Shown: positions 46,313 to 56,676, counted from the stretch's first letter. The stretch: DNA of 64,000 nucleotides from Mesobacillus boroniphilus (GCF_018424685.1 NZ_QTKX01000002.1:496001-560000); one strand, 5' to 3'. The notes: generated from the sequence alone by a model not told the origin. Numbers and translations: made by a program.

Positions 46313-47842
46313 TTATTCTACATTAAACTGTCCCATCATCCCGGCATCCTCATGCTCAAGGATATGGCAGTGGTACATGAACAATCCTTTATGATCGAAC
46401 GTGGCAATCGCACGTACTTTTTCACCTGGTGCGACCAAAATCGTATCCTTCCATCCGCGTTCGTTTGGCGGCGGCGGATTGCCATCCCGGTCGAGGATCA
46501 GGAATTGGGTACCGTGTCCGTGGAAGGGGTGAGCCATTCCCATGTTATTGCCCATCATTCCCATGCCTTCGTTCGAAATTTCCCATATCTCGGTATCATG
46601 AAGCTTGAGCTGCTCGTCAATCCGGTCCATGTCCATCTGTTTGCCATTGATAGTGACATTGCGGCCCATTCCAGACATGACAAACTCCCTGGTTCTTGCA
46701 GCCATTGATTCGTTCACTTCCGGAATGTCCACCAACTTGGAAGGGATTTCCTCAGGTCCTTTTTCTTCACCAGTAACGACGAATTTCATAAAAGAAGTGC
46801 CCTGGTCAGTCAGTTCGACCCTTTCACCCTCTTCATAATCGGAAAAATCTACAATCAATTCCGCTCGCTCTGCAGAACTTAAAATAAGGCTATTCAGCTT
46901 TACCGGTTCTTCCAGAAGTCCGCCATCTGTACCGATCTGGTAAAATTCCTGTCCATTGCTTAGTGCGAATTGATAGATTCGTGCATTCGAGCCGTTCAAC
47001 AGCCTGAAGCGGACCTTGCCTTTTGGAACCTCGACATAAGGATTAATGGCTCCATTGACCATGATGGTGTCCCCCTGAAGGCCCATCATCACATCGTGCA
47101 TGCTCAAATCATAATCAAACTGTCCATTTTCATCGAGCTGTTTATCCTGGACGACCAGCGGGATATCATTGACGCCATATTCATCTGGCAAGTCCAGTTT
47201 TTCGCTTTCTTCATCATCGATTAAAAATAAACCAGCAAGCCCTTTATAAACATGTTCTCCTGTTTCATGAAGCAGGTGGGGATGATACCATAATGTTGCG
47301 GCATTTTGTTCAATCGTGAACTGTGGATTCCAGGTTTTGCCTGGCTGGATTCCGGAATGAGGTCCGCCATCATCCTCGCCATCGACCTCTAGGCCATGCC
47401 AGTGTACCGTTGTGGCTTCATCAAGTTCATTTTTCACCTTAATGGAGACATCATCGCCCTTTTTGACGCGAATGACCGGCCCTAAATAATCCCCATTGTA
47501 CCCAAACGTGTCTGTTTCTTTCCCTTCTAAAAACTCCATTGATCCTTTTTGCGATACAAGAGTGAACTCTGCTTTGTCTGGGTCAGGATTCTCGTCTTCA
47601 AGGATTGGCGGAATCGGAAGGGGCTTTTCTCCCTCGGTAAAAGAGTCGTTCTTCATATCCTCGACCGAGCCGGAACCTCCGCCCATCATGCCGCCATTTC
47701 CCATACCGCCGCCGTTCATCATGCCTCCGCCTTGGCCTGGCATATTGCCTCCTGTGCCGCCGCCCATCATCCTCATGAAAAGCCAGCCACCGCCTATGAC
47801 TAAAACAAGAATGATAATTGCTGCAATTCCAACCTTTTTCAT
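46313..47842 (-). CDS. Multicopper oxidase (CueO/laccase-like)
   Basis: 509 residues. A membrane-spanning N-terminal segment (1-28) is followed by a Gly/Met-rich stretch (about 25-58), then three cupredoxin domains. All copper-binding motifs are present: HWHGLE, WYHPH, HPFHGHGTQF and HCHILEHEDAGMM (T1 Cys and Met). The Met-rich N-terminus suggests copper binding. It probably oxidises Cu(I) or metal/phenolic substrates outside the membrane. AGGAGG precedes the ATG. Its stop abuts the 52 bp repeat array. Confidence 0.93.
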   Translation of the reverse strand: MKKVGIAAIIILVLVIGGGWLFMRMMGGGTGGNMPGQGGGMMNGGGMGNGGMMGGGSGSVEDMKNDSFTEGEKPLPIPPILEDENPDPDKAEFTLVSQKGSMEFLEGKETDTFGYNGDYLGPVIRVKKGDDVSIKVKNELDEATTVHWHGLEVDGEDDGGPHSGIQPGKTWNPQFTIEQNAATLWYHPHLLHETGEHVYKGLAGLFLIDDEESEKLDLPDEYGVNDIPLVVQDKQLDENGQFDYDLSMHDVMMGLQGDTIMVNGAINPYVEVPKGKVRFRLLNGSNARIYQFALSNGQEFYQIGTDGGLLEEPVKLNSLILSSAERAELIVDFSDYEEGERVELTDQGTSFMKFVVTGEEKGPEEIPSKLVDIPEVNESMAARTREFVMSGMGRNVTINGKQMDMDRIDEQLKLHDTEIWEISNEGMGMMGNNMGMAHPFHGHGTQFLILDRDGNPPPPNERGWKDTILVAPGEKVRAIATFDHKGLFMYHCHILEHEDAGMMGQFNVE

Positions 47843-48047
47843 TTTGCGCCTCCTCTGATGTCTTTATTATTTTTCACAACATGCCGTGGTTACATTCTAT
47901 ATACCTCAGCCTGTATTTTATAAGCGCCATTTTCTATATGCAAACAATTGATACCATATCAGCTGAATATGCATTTTTTGTGGAGTTTAACTGTTCCTGA
48001 TAGTGGTAGAGATAATTTGAACTTTAAAATATGAGGAGGAATCTTAT

Positions 48048-48566
48048 ATGTTACTTCCAGCATCAGATTTAGGATTGATTACGACACACTTACCAGCTCA
48101 TGACGGCATGATTATGAAAGTAAAGCTTTTAGCAAAAGAAGCAAAGGATGAAAAATTACTGGAGTTGCTTAATAAAAAAGTAGGAATCATGAGAAGCCAT
48201 GTGCGCATCATGATGGACATGCTTGATCCTGATAAAAGCGAATTTGAGAAACTGCCTGGCTTTGATGAGATTCCGGAAGATCAATTGGAAACGACTACTA
48301 GAGGAACAGAGAAGATGGACAAGCATATCGCCATGGAGATAAAGGCTTCTACAGAGGCAATGGCAAAAGATAATTTCGTTTCAGCATTGAAAATGAAGGA
48401 CCCAAAGGTCAAGCAAACCCATGTTGACATGGCCCTCCAGCAAGTGCAGCTGCTGAACATGATCACCGAATTCCTTAAGGAACATGAAGCGGACGTAACA
48501 CCACTCGGTACGCCGGAAGAACAAAAGAAAGTAGTGGATCATTTCAGCCATATGATGGAAGAATAA
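48048..48566 (+). CDS. Helical protein of unknown function, possibly CotF-like
   Basis: 172 residues with no signal peptide; predicted four long helices rich in Met and His (HLPAHDGMIMKVK, HVRIMMDML, HIAMEIKASTEAMA, HVDMALQQVQLLNMI). The layout is reminiscent of the ferritin-like coat F family, but similarity is weak and I do not assign it. The Met/His richness and its place between a multicopper oxidase and a His-rich protein hint at metal handling. AGGAGGAA precedes the ATG; the next gene follows after 24 bases. Confidence 0.6.
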   Translation: MLLPASDLGLITTHLPAHDGMIMKVKLLAKEAKDEKLLELLNKKVGIMRSHVRIMMDMLDPDKSEFEKLPGFDEIPEDQLETTTRGTEKMDKHIAMEIKASTEAMAKDNFVSALKMKDPKVKQTHVDMALQQVQLLNMITEFLKEHEADVTPLGTPEEQKKVVDHFSHMMEE

Positions 48567-48590
48567 CCTTATAGTTGGGAGGTTGAAAAG

Positions 48591-49478
48591 ATGAATCGTG
48601 AACCGGAGGAACGTGGCAGTGGGACCCGTCACAGCCACTCACAGCAAGATAGCTTAACCGGAGAAAGCAGGCAGGCCGGGGTAACTACACATGACACCAG
48701 TGCTCATCATCAGCCGCATAACATGCAGAGTTCGAACGCTGGTCACGCCGGCCATCACGGCCACGGCCAGCTTTCAGGTGAGGTTAATGCTGCCAAAGTC
48801 AAGGTTGAGTGGAGCTCAAACCCGGAACCAATCCAAAGCAATCAGGAAACAGACATATTTCTTGATATCAAGGATGCATCCGGCAAGCCTGTCGAGATTT
48901 TTTCCGCTGTCCATGAAAAAGAAATGCACCTCCTGGCCATTAAAAGGGGTTTATCTGTGTTCAAGCATCTTCATCCCGATTACCTCGGGAAGGGCAGATT
49001 CCAAATCAAAACGATTTTCCAAAAGGCAGGGAGATATAAACTGTACGCAGACTTCCTGCCAGAAGGTGCGAATCAACAGCTGGCATCGCATGAGCTTGTA
49101 GTTACCGGACAGGAATCCATTGATGAGGTCAATGCAGATAAAGTTCTGAAAAAGAAAGTAGACGACCTTGAAATCGAGCTTATCCTTCCCGAAGCAAGAG
49201 TGGATGAACATATAAAGTTGATTTTTGCGCTCAGCGATGAGTCAGGAGAACCAGTTACTGAACTGGAGCCTTATCTTGGTTCTGCGGGACATGTGGTGAT
49301 TGTCAGCGAGGACATGAATGAATTCCTTCATGTCCATCCAGCGGACGAGAACACCAAAGGACCAAAAGTAGAGTATATGACAAGTTTCCCTAGTGTTGGA
49401 TTGTACAAGATTTGGGGGCAGTTCAAGTATAAAGGCAAGCTCTATACCGTTCCTTTTGTCATAGAGGTCCAAGAGTAA
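48591..49478 (+). CDS. His-rich protein with two YtkA/FixH-like beta domains
   Basis: 295 residues. The first 65 are hydrophilic and His-rich (HHQPHNMQSSNAGHAGHHGH), with no signal peptide. Two similar beta-sandwich domains follow (about 70-175 and 185-295), each with the core H(L/V)HP and ending in a GxYKxxxxF strand: FKHLHPDYLGKGRFQIKTIF with GRYKLYADF, and FLHVHPADE with VGLYKIWGQF. This resembles YtkA-like/FixH-like copper-site domains. Together with the oxidase opposite, a copper-related role is inferred. GGGAGG precedes the ATG. A strong terminator follows. Confidence 0.65.
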   Translation: MNREPEERGSGTRHSHSQQDSLTGESRQAGVTTHDTSAHHQPHNMQSSNAGHAGHHGHGQLSGEVNAAKVKVEWSSNPEPIQSNQETDIFLDIKDASGKPVEIFSAVHEKEMHLLAIKRGLSVFKHLHPDYLGKGRFQIKTIFQKAGRYKLYADFLPEGANQQLASHELVVTGQESIDEVNADKVLKKKVDDLEIELILPEARVDEHIKLIFALSDESGEPVTELEPYLGSAGHVVIVSEDMNEFLHVHPADENTKGPKVEYMTSFPSVGLYKIWGQFKYKGKLYTVPFVIEVQE

Positions 49479-49496
49479 GCCATACTAAAAACAATT

Positions 49497-49519
49497 GCAC
49501 ACTGTTATAGTGTGCTTTT
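49497..49519 (+). terminator. Rho-independent terminator
   Basis: GCACAC and GTGTGC pair around seven bases, followed by TTTTGTTTT. Confidence 0.85.
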
Positions 49520-49550
49520 GTTTTAGTTCCTCAGTAAAGGAGGCTGGAAG

Positions 49551-50990
49551 TTGAAGGATCAAGTTACTGAAGGGAAAATCAATATGCCGCAAACGAACAA
49601 AGGGCGGCTGAAAATCATTATTGTGCTGGCAATCCCTGAAGTCATCGAGAATTTTTTTCAGACCATACTAGGCTTTGTTGATACTTACTTTGTTTCAAAG
49701 ATCGGCCTGGCCGAAGTTTCGGCGGTAGGGGTGACCAATGCCGTACTCGCCATCTATTTCGCATTATTCATGGCAATTGGGGTAGCAGCCAATGTCAGGA
49801 TTGCGAACTTTCTCGGTGCGAACCTGCCGGAAAAAGCAAGGCATATCTCTCAGCAATCGATTGTGCTCGCAGCTGTTTTTGGCATATTGACGGGCATCAT
49901 CACTTTAATATTTGCCGAACCTCTGCTTAAACTGATGGGCATCGAAGCAGAGGTGCTTGAGGCCGGCGCCCTTTATTTCAGGATTGTCGGTATTCCGTCA
50001 ATTGTTATGAGCTTCATGTTTGTATTGAGTGCCATCCTTCGCGGGGCAGGCGATACAAAAGCACCGATGAAGGTCAGTATTGTCATCAATATCGTGAATG
50101 CGATTTTGGATTACGTCCTTATTTTCGGTTTTTTGTTCATACCGGAAATGGGTATTGTCGGAGCGGCATTGGCAACGGTATTCTCACGGCTGATTGGCAG
50201 CATGGCATTATTTTACTATGTGAATCGTACAGAAACACTTGCATTTCGCAAGGATTACTGGAGTATTGACAAGACTCATTTGATGGAGCTGACAACCCTG
50301 GGAGCACCAGCAGCTGGTGAGAGGCTGGTCATGCGCGCGGGACAAATCGTATACTTCGGTTTCGTCGTTGCCCTCGGGACCAGCGCATTCGCCGCCCATC
50401 AGATTGCTGGCAATGTCGAAGTGTTTTCCTATATGATTGGTTACGGTTTTGCGACAGCGGCGACGATTCTCGTCGGCCAGCAAATAGGAGCAGGAAAGCT
50501 GGAAGAAGCAAAGCATTATGCCAGATTATCCACTTATCTCACGGTTGGTTTGATGACCGTGCTTGGAGCCTTGCTTTTCTTCCTCGGCGATTGGGCCGGC
50601 AGCTTTTTTACCGAGGATCAGCAGGTCATTGACAATATCGGTACAGCATTGAAAATCTCAGGGGTTTTCCAGCCATTCCTTGCCGTATTGATGGTGCTGA
50701 CAGGTGCCTTCCAGGGTGCAAATAACACCAAGTTCCCGATGTACCTGACAGGATTCGGGATGTGGGCTGTACGGACTGTGCTAGTCTATGTCCTGGGAAT
50801 CAAGCTGGGCTGGGGCCTTGCAGGTGTCTGGATCGCCATAGGCATTGATATCGCATTCCGTGCAGTTGTCCTCGCTATTCAGTTCAAAAGAGGAAAATGG
50901 ATGGCACTCGAAAAAGCTCCAGACCCAGAATCACACTGCCACCCACAAACTACAAAAGAAAACATGTCGGCCTGCGCCAATAATTATTGA
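49551..50990 (+). CDS. MATE-family efflux transporter
   Basis: 479 residues, 12 membrane segments in two homologous halves of the MOP/MATE fold (VIENFFQTILGFVDTYFVSK at the start; GAPAAGERLVMRAGQIVYFG in the second half). It exports drugs or cationic compounds in exchange for Na+ or H+; the substrate is not deducible. The TTG start at 49551 has AAAGGAGG 7 bases upstream. Terminators on both sides show a single-gene unit. Confidence 0.92.
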   Translation: MKDQVTEGKINMPQTNKGRLKIIIVLAIPEVIENFFQTILGFVDTYFVSKIGLAEVSAVGVTNAVLAIYFALFMAIGVAANVRIANFLGANLPEKARHISQQSIVLAAVFGILTGIITLIFAEPLLKLMGIEAEVLEAGALYFRIVGIPSIVMSFMFVLSAILRGAGDTKAPMKVSIVINIVNAILDYVLIFGFLFIPEMGIVGAALATVFSRLIGSMALFYYVNRTETLAFRKDYWSIDKTHLMELTTLGAPAAGERLVMRAGQIVYFGFVVALGTSAFAAHQIAGNVEVFSYMIGYGFATAATILVGQQIGAGKLEEAKHYARLSTYLTVGLMTVLGALLFFLGDWAGSFFTEDQQVIDNIGTALKISGVFQPFLAVLMVLTGAFQGANNTKFPMYLTGFGMWAVRTVLVYVLGIKLGWGLAGVWIAIGIDIAFRAVVLAIQFKRGKWMALEKAPDPESHCHPQTTKENMSACANNY

Positions 50991-50994
50991 CCAC

Positions 50995-51026
50995 AAGCAT
51001 ACAGTTCCGGCTGTATGCTTATTTTA
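50995..51026 (+). terminator. Rho-independent terminator after the MATE gene
   Basis: AAGCATACAG and CTGTATGCTT pair around six bases, followed by ATTTT. Confidence 0.9.
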
Positions 51027-51100
51027 ATTCAAATGGTTAGTATGCTTGAAGATGGACAAAGTAAGGAGTGAAAAAATGAATTTTAATTAAGGATGTTAAT

Positions 51101-51583
51101 ATGGTTCTCTCGATATATTTCACAATTACAATCTTGCTGCTTCATTTTGCCTATCATCTGCAAAAACCGCTGAATTTCCTGCAAAACGCGCTGGTCTTCA
51201 TGGTGGTTGCGATCATTACGCGCCAATGCGTGACGCTTTTTGCGCTGGAATGGAAACTTTTAAAAATGACCGAGGATCATTGGTTGTTCGTTTGTATGCT
51301 CCTTTGCCGGGACGTGCTGACTCCGATGTTAACCGTGCTTTTTGCCAACTATTATGTGCGCGCCCACTCGCCGCTTTATAGAACAGTAATCTTCTTGATT
51401 TCACTGGTAGTAATGGTTAGCATTCATGAGTTGACTGTGCTATTTCATATCCTCACATATGTTAAGTGGAACTTTTTCTATACGATTTTATTGAATGCCG
51501 GCTTCCTGCTCTCGGCGGTAGCTGTTTTAAAGCTGGTATCATTCATACAGACAATGGAGAATGAACAAAATGAAAGTTTATGA
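51101..51583 (+). CDS. Small integral membrane protein, unknown
   Basis: 160 residues with about five hydrophobic segments and no recognised family. It opens MVLSIYFTITILLLHFAYHL and has LCRDVLTPMLTVLFANYYVR in the middle. AAGGATG lies before the ATG. It overlaps the next membrane protein gene by 14 bases, so the two are co-translated. Function cannot be told. Confidence 0.7.
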   Translation: MVLSIYFTITILLLHFAYHLQKPLNFLQNALVFMVVAIITRQCVTLFALEWKLLKMTEDHWLFVCMLLCRDVLTPMLTVLFANYYVRAHSPLYRTVIFLISLVVMVSIHELTVLFHILTYVKWNFFYTILLNAGFLLSAVAVLKLVSFIQTMENEQNESL

Positions 51584-52100
51584 TCATGCGTTTAATGAAA
51601 ATGAATGGTTCGTGATCATCAGCATCATCGTCATGAACCTCGCGATTTGGTTCGCCCCAAAAATTTTCAGCAAGCTTGAGAGTTTTGGATATTATATTTT
51701 CGGCATCTACATAGGCTTGTTTTATGACCATACCCTCTCAATCAAGCCCTGGGATTATTATGACGTCAACGACAATTCATCCTATCAGTTCATCGATTTT
51801 CTTAGCTATGTGATGTACGGTCCTTATGGATATTTCTTTCTTTATTTTTACGTAAAATGGAACATTAAAAGGCTTAAAATTATTCCTTATATCCTTTTAT
51901 GGTCATCCTTTTCAATGGCGATGGAATGGGTTGGCCTCAAGGTCGGCCTGTTCCATTTTGACAAAGGCTATAAAATGTACTGGTCCTTTCCGATCTACCT
52001 GTTTTCGCAAAGCTTGATCATCATTTTTTATCAACTAAGTATAAATTCCAAAAAGAGTGGTCATGAAATAAATGGAAAATCCAAGAAAACTCAACTATAA
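51570..52100 (+). CDS. Membrane protein, unknown
   Basis: 176 residues with five predicted membrane segments and the conserved-looking SIKPWDYYDVNDNSSYQFID and SMAMEWVGLKVGLFHFDKGY. Similar Bacillus proteins are annotated only as hypothetical membrane proteins. ATG 51570 has GGAGA 9 bases upstream; ATG 51561 is directly against it. It partners the preceding gene. Confidence 0.7.
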   Translation: MKVYDHAFNENEWFVIISIIVMNLAIWFAPKIFSKLESFGYYIFGIYIGLFYDHTLSIKPWDYYDVNDNSSYQFIDFLSYVMYGPYGYFFLYFYVKWNIKRLKIIPYILLWSSFSMAMEWVGLKVGLFHFDKGYKMYWSFPIYLFSQSLIIIFYQLSINSKKSGHEINGKSKKTQL

Positions 52101-52136
52101 TTTAAGTACTAAAATTCTAGCTGGGGAGTTTCGGAA

Positions 52137-52984
52137 ATGGTGAAAAAAGGGACACTGCGATTAGCTCAAGTGTTAACACAGTACTTAATAGGAGTGTTTA
52201 TTTTTATTATTATTGGCAGCCTGCCAGTCCTTTTAAGGGATTTGACGTTCGACACGGAGAGCTATTTTCACAGTGTAAGGGATTTGGCTGTTAAAATTTT
52301 CACTTTAAGTAATTTGACTTACGATGGCCAGCATGAAATGCTGCCGGCGGTAATCGACCGTTTTTTCTATTCAATGAAGATATTGGGAATTGCATTTTTT
52401 ACGGCATTGGCTTTTGCTTTCATGCTTTCTTATTTGATCATCCTCTTTTTTGAAAAGAAAAAAGACTATATTTTAAGTTTTTAGAAATTATTAGATCTGT
52501 ACCTGACGTGTTATGGATGTTCCTGCTGCAGGTCTTCTTTATCTGGATCTTTCGGGTTACTGGAGTGAAACTAGTCCAGACTGTTTCATTGGGAGATGGC
52601 AATCAGGCGTTTCTGCTGCCTCTCATCAGCTTGAGTCTGCCGATATTTCTTTTTTTAACACAAATCATTGTCCTCAAAATTTTTGAGGAATTGGATAAGC
52701 AGTACATTATCTACGCAAAGGCAAAGGGATTATCGAATTTTTATTTGCTGAATATCCACGTGATACGGAATATCAAGCAAGACCTTGAGGGTCATCTTAA
52801 GACGGTTATTTGGATGATGCTTTCTACCCTTGTAATGGTCGAATACATCTTTAACCTGGATGGAGTAATGATGTTCAATATCAAAAATCTTTCAGTAGAG
52901 CTTTTCGTCTTCACTTGTATATTGTTTTTTACAGTGTTTTTCGTCATTTATAGATTAATAGAGCTAAGAAGGTATTCAATATGA
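52137..52984 (+). pseudogene. DppB-like ABC permease, split by a single-base frameshift
   Basis: The N-terminal part (52137-52481, ending KKDYILSF) and the C-terminal part (in the -1 frame from about 52480) together give about 282 residues of a dipeptide-type permease. The switch is at AGTTTTTAG: with one more T the frame reads SFLEIIRSVPDVLWMFLLQV, matching the family's conserved loop LExIRSxPD. The C-terminal part has the EAA-like region EELDKQYIIYAKAKGLSNFY. Cause: one-base loss in a T5 run, a sequencing error, or possibly slippage. The downstream permease overlaps its stop (ATGA). Confidence 0.8.
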
Positions 52985-53907
52985 GCTTGTTAAGAACGAA
53001 AAAATTCCTATTCGGGTCTTCATTCCTGATTATTTTAATGACATTAAGCATCCTGAATACTGTGTTGAATGATGGGGAAATCAGACAGGAACCGTTTTTC
53101 TATAATGACGATGGAACGATCAATAAAGCTCCGCCATATCCTCCTTTCGATGTCTTTCCTTTAGGGTCAGATATGTATGGCTATGATATGCTTCATACGG
53201 TTGTCGAGGGAGCAAAGTACTCGATTGGCATCGTTTTGGTCGTTGCTTTTTTAAGAATGTTTTTCTCAGTTGTTCTAAGTTACTTTTTATTCCGTGTTCC
53301 AGAATCGGTCTTCAAAGCTTTAAAGACATTCGCTGAACCATTATCTTTTTTTCCGCAAACGCTGATTGCTTATTTTCTTCTCAGCACGGTAGTACTATAT
53401 ACAATCCACGGCTTCCATCATCCTTTGTGGGTCAGGGTGAGCTATGAATTCATCATCTTGATCTTAATCGCGATGCCATCTCTGAATGTCCAGTTGATTG
53501 AGCAAAAACGCAGGGTGTGGAAGGAAGAATTCATACAATCGGCAATCACGCTCGGCGGGAGCAAACGGCATATCTACTTTAAGCACATCCTTCCGCAGCT
53601 GTATGAAGAATGGATCTTAATGTTCGGCCAGCAGTTTTTGCAGGTGCTGGCGCTGCTTGTCCATCTTGGGGTCCTGCACGTCCTGTTTGGAGGAACCATC
53701 ATGGGTGAGGGTCCGCCTTCATCGGTCACACATGAATGGTCTGGGTTGATTGGCCTCAACAAACGCTTCATGCTGACATATGAATGGATTGTCTATGTAC
53801 CGATCATGTTTTTCGCGCTGACCGCCATAAGCGTGGCAATGATCAATAAGGCTTTGAGCGACCTTTTCAAACATAGGGAAATGGTCAGGAACAATAGGGA
53901 TATGTAG
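52981..53907 (+). CDS. DppC-like ABC permease
   Basis: 308 residues, one N-terminal and five further membrane segments; loop before the last segments has the permease motif ITLGGSKRHIYFKHILPQLY. The outer N-terminal part has PPFDVFPLGSDMYGYDMLHT, as in DppC/OppC proteins (FPLGTDxxGRD). It pairs with the frameshifted DppB-like gene upstream. No ATPase or binding-protein gene is near, so partners would have to come from elsewhere. A terminator at 54020 closes the unit. Confidence 0.85.
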   Translation: MSLLRTKKFLFGSSFLIILMTLSILNTVLNDGEIRQEPFFYNDDGTINKAPPYPPFDVFPLGSDMYGYDMLHTVVEGAKYSIGIVLVVAFLRMFFSVVLSYFLFRVPESVFKALKTFAEPLSFFPQTLIAYFLLSTVVLYTIHGFHHPLWVRVSYEFIILILIAMPSLNVQLIEQKRRVWKEEFIQSAITLGGSKRHIYFKHILPQLYEEWILMFGQQFLQVLALLVHLGVLHVLFGGTIMGEGPPSSVTHEWSGLIGLNKRFMLTYEWIVYVPIMFFALTAISVAMINKALSDLFKHREMVRNNRDM

Positions 53908-54019
53908 GGGAGCACCTCGCTATAACACTTTTGTACTATAAGAATACCCCATTTGATGAATAGTCTGAGCGCGCAAATTTTGCCATAATAGTTTTCAACT
54001 AAACTCTTCATGAGTTTGG

Positions 54020-54070
54020 CCCATTCATTGGCTAGTGGCACCCCCATTCGGCCAGTGAGTGGGTTTTATT
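54020..54070 (+). terminator. Rho-independent terminator after the permease pair
   Basis: CCCATTCATTGGC and GCCAGTGAGTGGG pair (two mismatches), followed by TTTTATTT. Confidence 0.75.
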
Positions 54071-54138
54071 TGTGTTTTGAGGACCTGCGCGATAAAATTA
54101 ATTAACTGAAAATTCTAAACTTAAAGGGGGTGCATTGT

Positions 54139-55998
54139 TTGGAAAAGGCACTTTCGCAAAAAAGGGAGAAAGCTGCAAAGTTGTTTATGAATACGGTCTC
54201 CCTGATTGGCTGGCTGCTCATCCTTTTTTCCTTTGTAAAATTGGAACCGCCCGGCGAACCGATTGTTTTGGCCCTTTTATTTATATTCCTGCTTATTAGC
54301 GAGTACTATCCAATGCCGGTTTGGAGAGGCCATACGGCCATCACGTTCCCGGTTGTCTACGTGTTATTTTTGCTGTATGGATTCCCGTATACTGCGATTG
54401 CCTATGCAGGAGCAGTCCTGATTGTGAACCTCATCCACAGAAGGCCGCTCCGGATAGTATTGTTCAACCCCGCCCAGCTAGTGATTAGTTTTTACGTTGC
54501 CGCAATGATGCTGCCTCTAACGGAAGCTCTATTGGAAAAGCTGGCACTCACACCTATTATACAAGGGGTGTTAGCTTATATTTTTTTGCTAGCAGTCTAT
54601 GTTCTGGTCAACAACGTGATTGTCGACCTCGTTCTTTTTATCAGGCCGCAGCATTATTCTTTTAAAATGTGGAAGCAAAAGACTCTTACAGAACTTAATA
54701 GTGCGGCGATTTCCTTGATTTACGGAATTACCCTGTATGTCGTTGGCAGCCAAAATCGCGGTGAAATCGATGTCTTTGCCTACTTCTTCTTTTTCTCGCC
54801 GCTTGTCGGGATTTCCCTGCTGAGCGCGACGATTACCAGGCTGAAAAGAGAGAAGAATCGTTTGAAGCTTCTTTTTTCGATCACTTCCGAGTTGAACCAG
54901 ATGCTTCCTTCACAGGACTGGCTTTCAGCTTTACGAGGGAGCTTCAACGAGTTGATTGGGGCAGAAGCAAGCATATTATGGATCAAAAAGGATGGTGAAT
55001 GGGAACTGAGCTTCAAGGATGGCAGGACGGTTTCGAAGTGTGAACTACTGCCAGAGGCTTTTGCTGAATTCGATGGGATGCGCAGCCCGGTAATCTATAA
55101 TGACCGTAAAAAGGATGGCGGTGTCGCGTCCTCTTGCTTTGAAGAAGATGTAAAAGCATTCGTATACTCGCCGCTTGTCATCGAGAATGAAACAATCGGA
55201 ATGTTCATCATCGCCAGGAGCCGGACGAAAAGCTTCGAGGATCACGATGTTCAATCCATTGCGACGCTCGCCAACCAGCTTGCCGTCATCATCAAGACTC
55301 GGATTCTTTTTACCGAAAAAGAAAAGCGGATTGTCCTTGAGGAACGGAACCGGATTGCCCGCGACATCCACGACGGTGTGGCCCAGACACTTGCCGGGGC
55401 GGTCATGAAGCTGGAAACAGCGGGAAAGAAGTTCACTAAAAATCCTGAAGAAACGAGGAAGCTTGTGGACGAAAGTGTCATTGGCCTCAGGGAAAGCCTG
55501 AAGGAGGTGCGCGAATCCATCTATGCATTGCGCCCGTATCCAACTCAAAAAGCAACACTGGCAGAAGCGATTTTAAGAAAGATCGAAGCTGTCCAAAAGG
55601 AATACCGGCAGGATATCGAATTTGAGATCAGGGGGCAGGAGCAGGAGCTTAGCCCGATGGTTGAAAAGGTTCTGTTCGACACTTTCCAGGAAAGCCTGCA
55701 CAATGCCATCAAGCATTCGCAGGCAATGAAGGTAGAGGTTCTCTTAAGCTATCAAACGGAGCATATACTTTTAAAAATCAAGGATGAAGGAAAAGGATTC
55801 TCGCTGTTCCAGGCGATGCTGAAGGCGAGGAACCAGCCGCATTTCGGCATCCTGCAAATGAACGATGCAGCAGAAAAAATCAACGCTTCCCTGCAAATCG
55901 ACAGCAAGGAAGGCTCGGGAACGGAAGTCAGCATCACTGTTCCTAGAATGGGAATCGAGGGGGAAAACACAAATGATCAGGCTCATGCTAGTGGATGA
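54139..55998 (+). CDS. Membrane sensor histidine kinase (HisKA_3, with GAF)
   Basis: 619 residues: seven or so membrane segments (about 15-225) acting as sensor, a GAF domain (about 250-395), then HisKA_3 with phosphorylated His411 in [20 protein letters not shown], and a HATPase_c domain with [17 protein letters not shown] (N box) and [11 protein letters not shown]. The TTG at 54139 is preferred, since AAAGGGGG lies 8 bases before it and the GTG at 54130 overlaps that site. Overlaps the response regulator gene by 26 bases. The signal is unknown. Confidence 0.93.
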   Translation: MEKALSQKREKAAKLFMNTVSLIGWLLILFSFVKLEPPGEPIVLALLFIFLLISEYYPMPVWRGHTAITFPVVYVLFLLYGFPYTAIAYAGAVLIVNLIHRRPLRIVLFNPAQLVISFYVAAMMLPLTEALLEKLALTPIIQGVLAYIFLLAVYVLVNNVIVDLVLFIRPQHYSFKMWKQKTLTELNSAAISLIYGITLYVVGSQNRGEIDVFAYFFFFSPLVGISLLSATITRLKREKNRLKLLFSITSELNQMLPSQDWLSALRGSFNELIGAEASILWIKKDGEWELSFKDGRTVSKCELLPEAFAEFDGMRSPVIYNDRKKDGGVASSCFEEDVKAFVYSPLVIENETIGMFIIARSRTKSFEDHDVQSIATLANQLAVIIKTRILFTEKEKRIVLEERNRIARDIHDGVAQTLAGAVMKLETAGKKFTKNPEETRKLVDESVIGLRESLKEVRESIYALRPYPTQKATLAEAILRKIEAVQKEYRQDIEFEIRGQEQELSPMVEKVLFDTFQESLHNAIKHSQAMKVEVLLSYQTEHILLKIKDEGKGFSLFQAMLKARNQPHFGILQMNDAAEKINASLQIDSKEGSGTEVSITVPRMGIEGENTNDQAHASG

Positions 55999-56629
55999 CC
56001 ATGCCGTGCTGCGCGATGGGCTGCGGAATATAATATCAGTTGAAGAAGATATCGAAGTCGTTGGTGAAGCCGTATCTGGTGACGATGCACTTTTACAGGT
56101 GGAAAAATGCAAGCCGGATATGATCTTAATGGATATCAACATGCCGGTGAAAAATGGCGTCGAAGTCACGGGCATTTTGAAAAAGAAATATCCCAGTATC
56201 AAAATCCTTGTGCTGACAATGCACAGCCACGAGGAATATTTCATGTCAGCGATCCGTGAAGGAGCGGACGGCTACTTATTGAAGGACGCGCCTTCCGACC
56301 AGGTCGTCGAGGCAATCCGGACCGTCGCCCGCGGCGAATCGGTCATCCATCCTTCAATGACGAGAAAGCTGCTCGCCTTTCATCAGCAAAAACAAACCGA
56401 GCAGGAGGACACAACCCTGACTGAGCGGGAAAAGGAAGTTTTGCTATGCCTGGTCGAAGGGCTCAGCAACAAAGAAATCGCAGACCGCCTGTTCATCAGC
56501 GACAAAACCGTCAAAATCCACGTCAGCAAAATCTTCAAAAAGCTGAACGTCAAAAGCCGCTCCCAGGTCGTCATCCACGCCGTCCAGCACCAGCTCGTAC
56601 CAATCCCGCCGACATCCAGCGGGGCATAG
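55973..56629 (+). CDS. NarL/FixJ-family response regulator
   Basis: 218 residues: receiver domain with acidic pocket (LVDDH), phosphoacceptor Asp54 in [12 protein letters not shown] and Lys in YLLKDAPSD; LuxR-type helix-turn-helix in the last 65 residues ([20 protein letters not shown], then [20 protein letters not shown]). The ATG at 55973 has GAGGGGG upstream and lies within the kinase gene. A NarL-type 7-2-7 palindrome lies 48 bases downstream of this gene, before the first subtilase. Confidence 0.95.
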   Translation: MIRLMLVDDHAVLRDGLRNIISVEEDIEVVGEAVSGDDALLQVEKCKPDMILMDINMPVKNGVEVTGILKKKYPSIKILVLTMHSHEEYFMSAIREGADGYLLKDAPSDQVVEAIRTVARGESVIHPSMTRKLLAFHQQKQTEQEDTTLTEREKEVLLCLVEGLSNKEIADRLFISDKTVKIHVSKIFKKLNVKSRSQVVIHAVQHQLVPIPPTSSGA

Positions 56630-56639
56630 ATTAATTTTT

Positions 56640-56672
56640 GAGAGTCCCTGAGAAAGGGGCTCTTTTAATTTT
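56640..56672 (+). terminator. Rho-independent terminator after the two-component genes
   Basis: GAGTCCC and GGGGCTC pair, followed by TTTTAATTTTT. Confidence 0.8.
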
Positions 56673-56676
56673 TGGA

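Noticed and set aside
47880..48040. Copper operator between the oxidase and the helical protein gene
   Set aside because: Only a loose pairing of ATATGCA and TGCAT was seen; nothing like a CsoR or CueR site.
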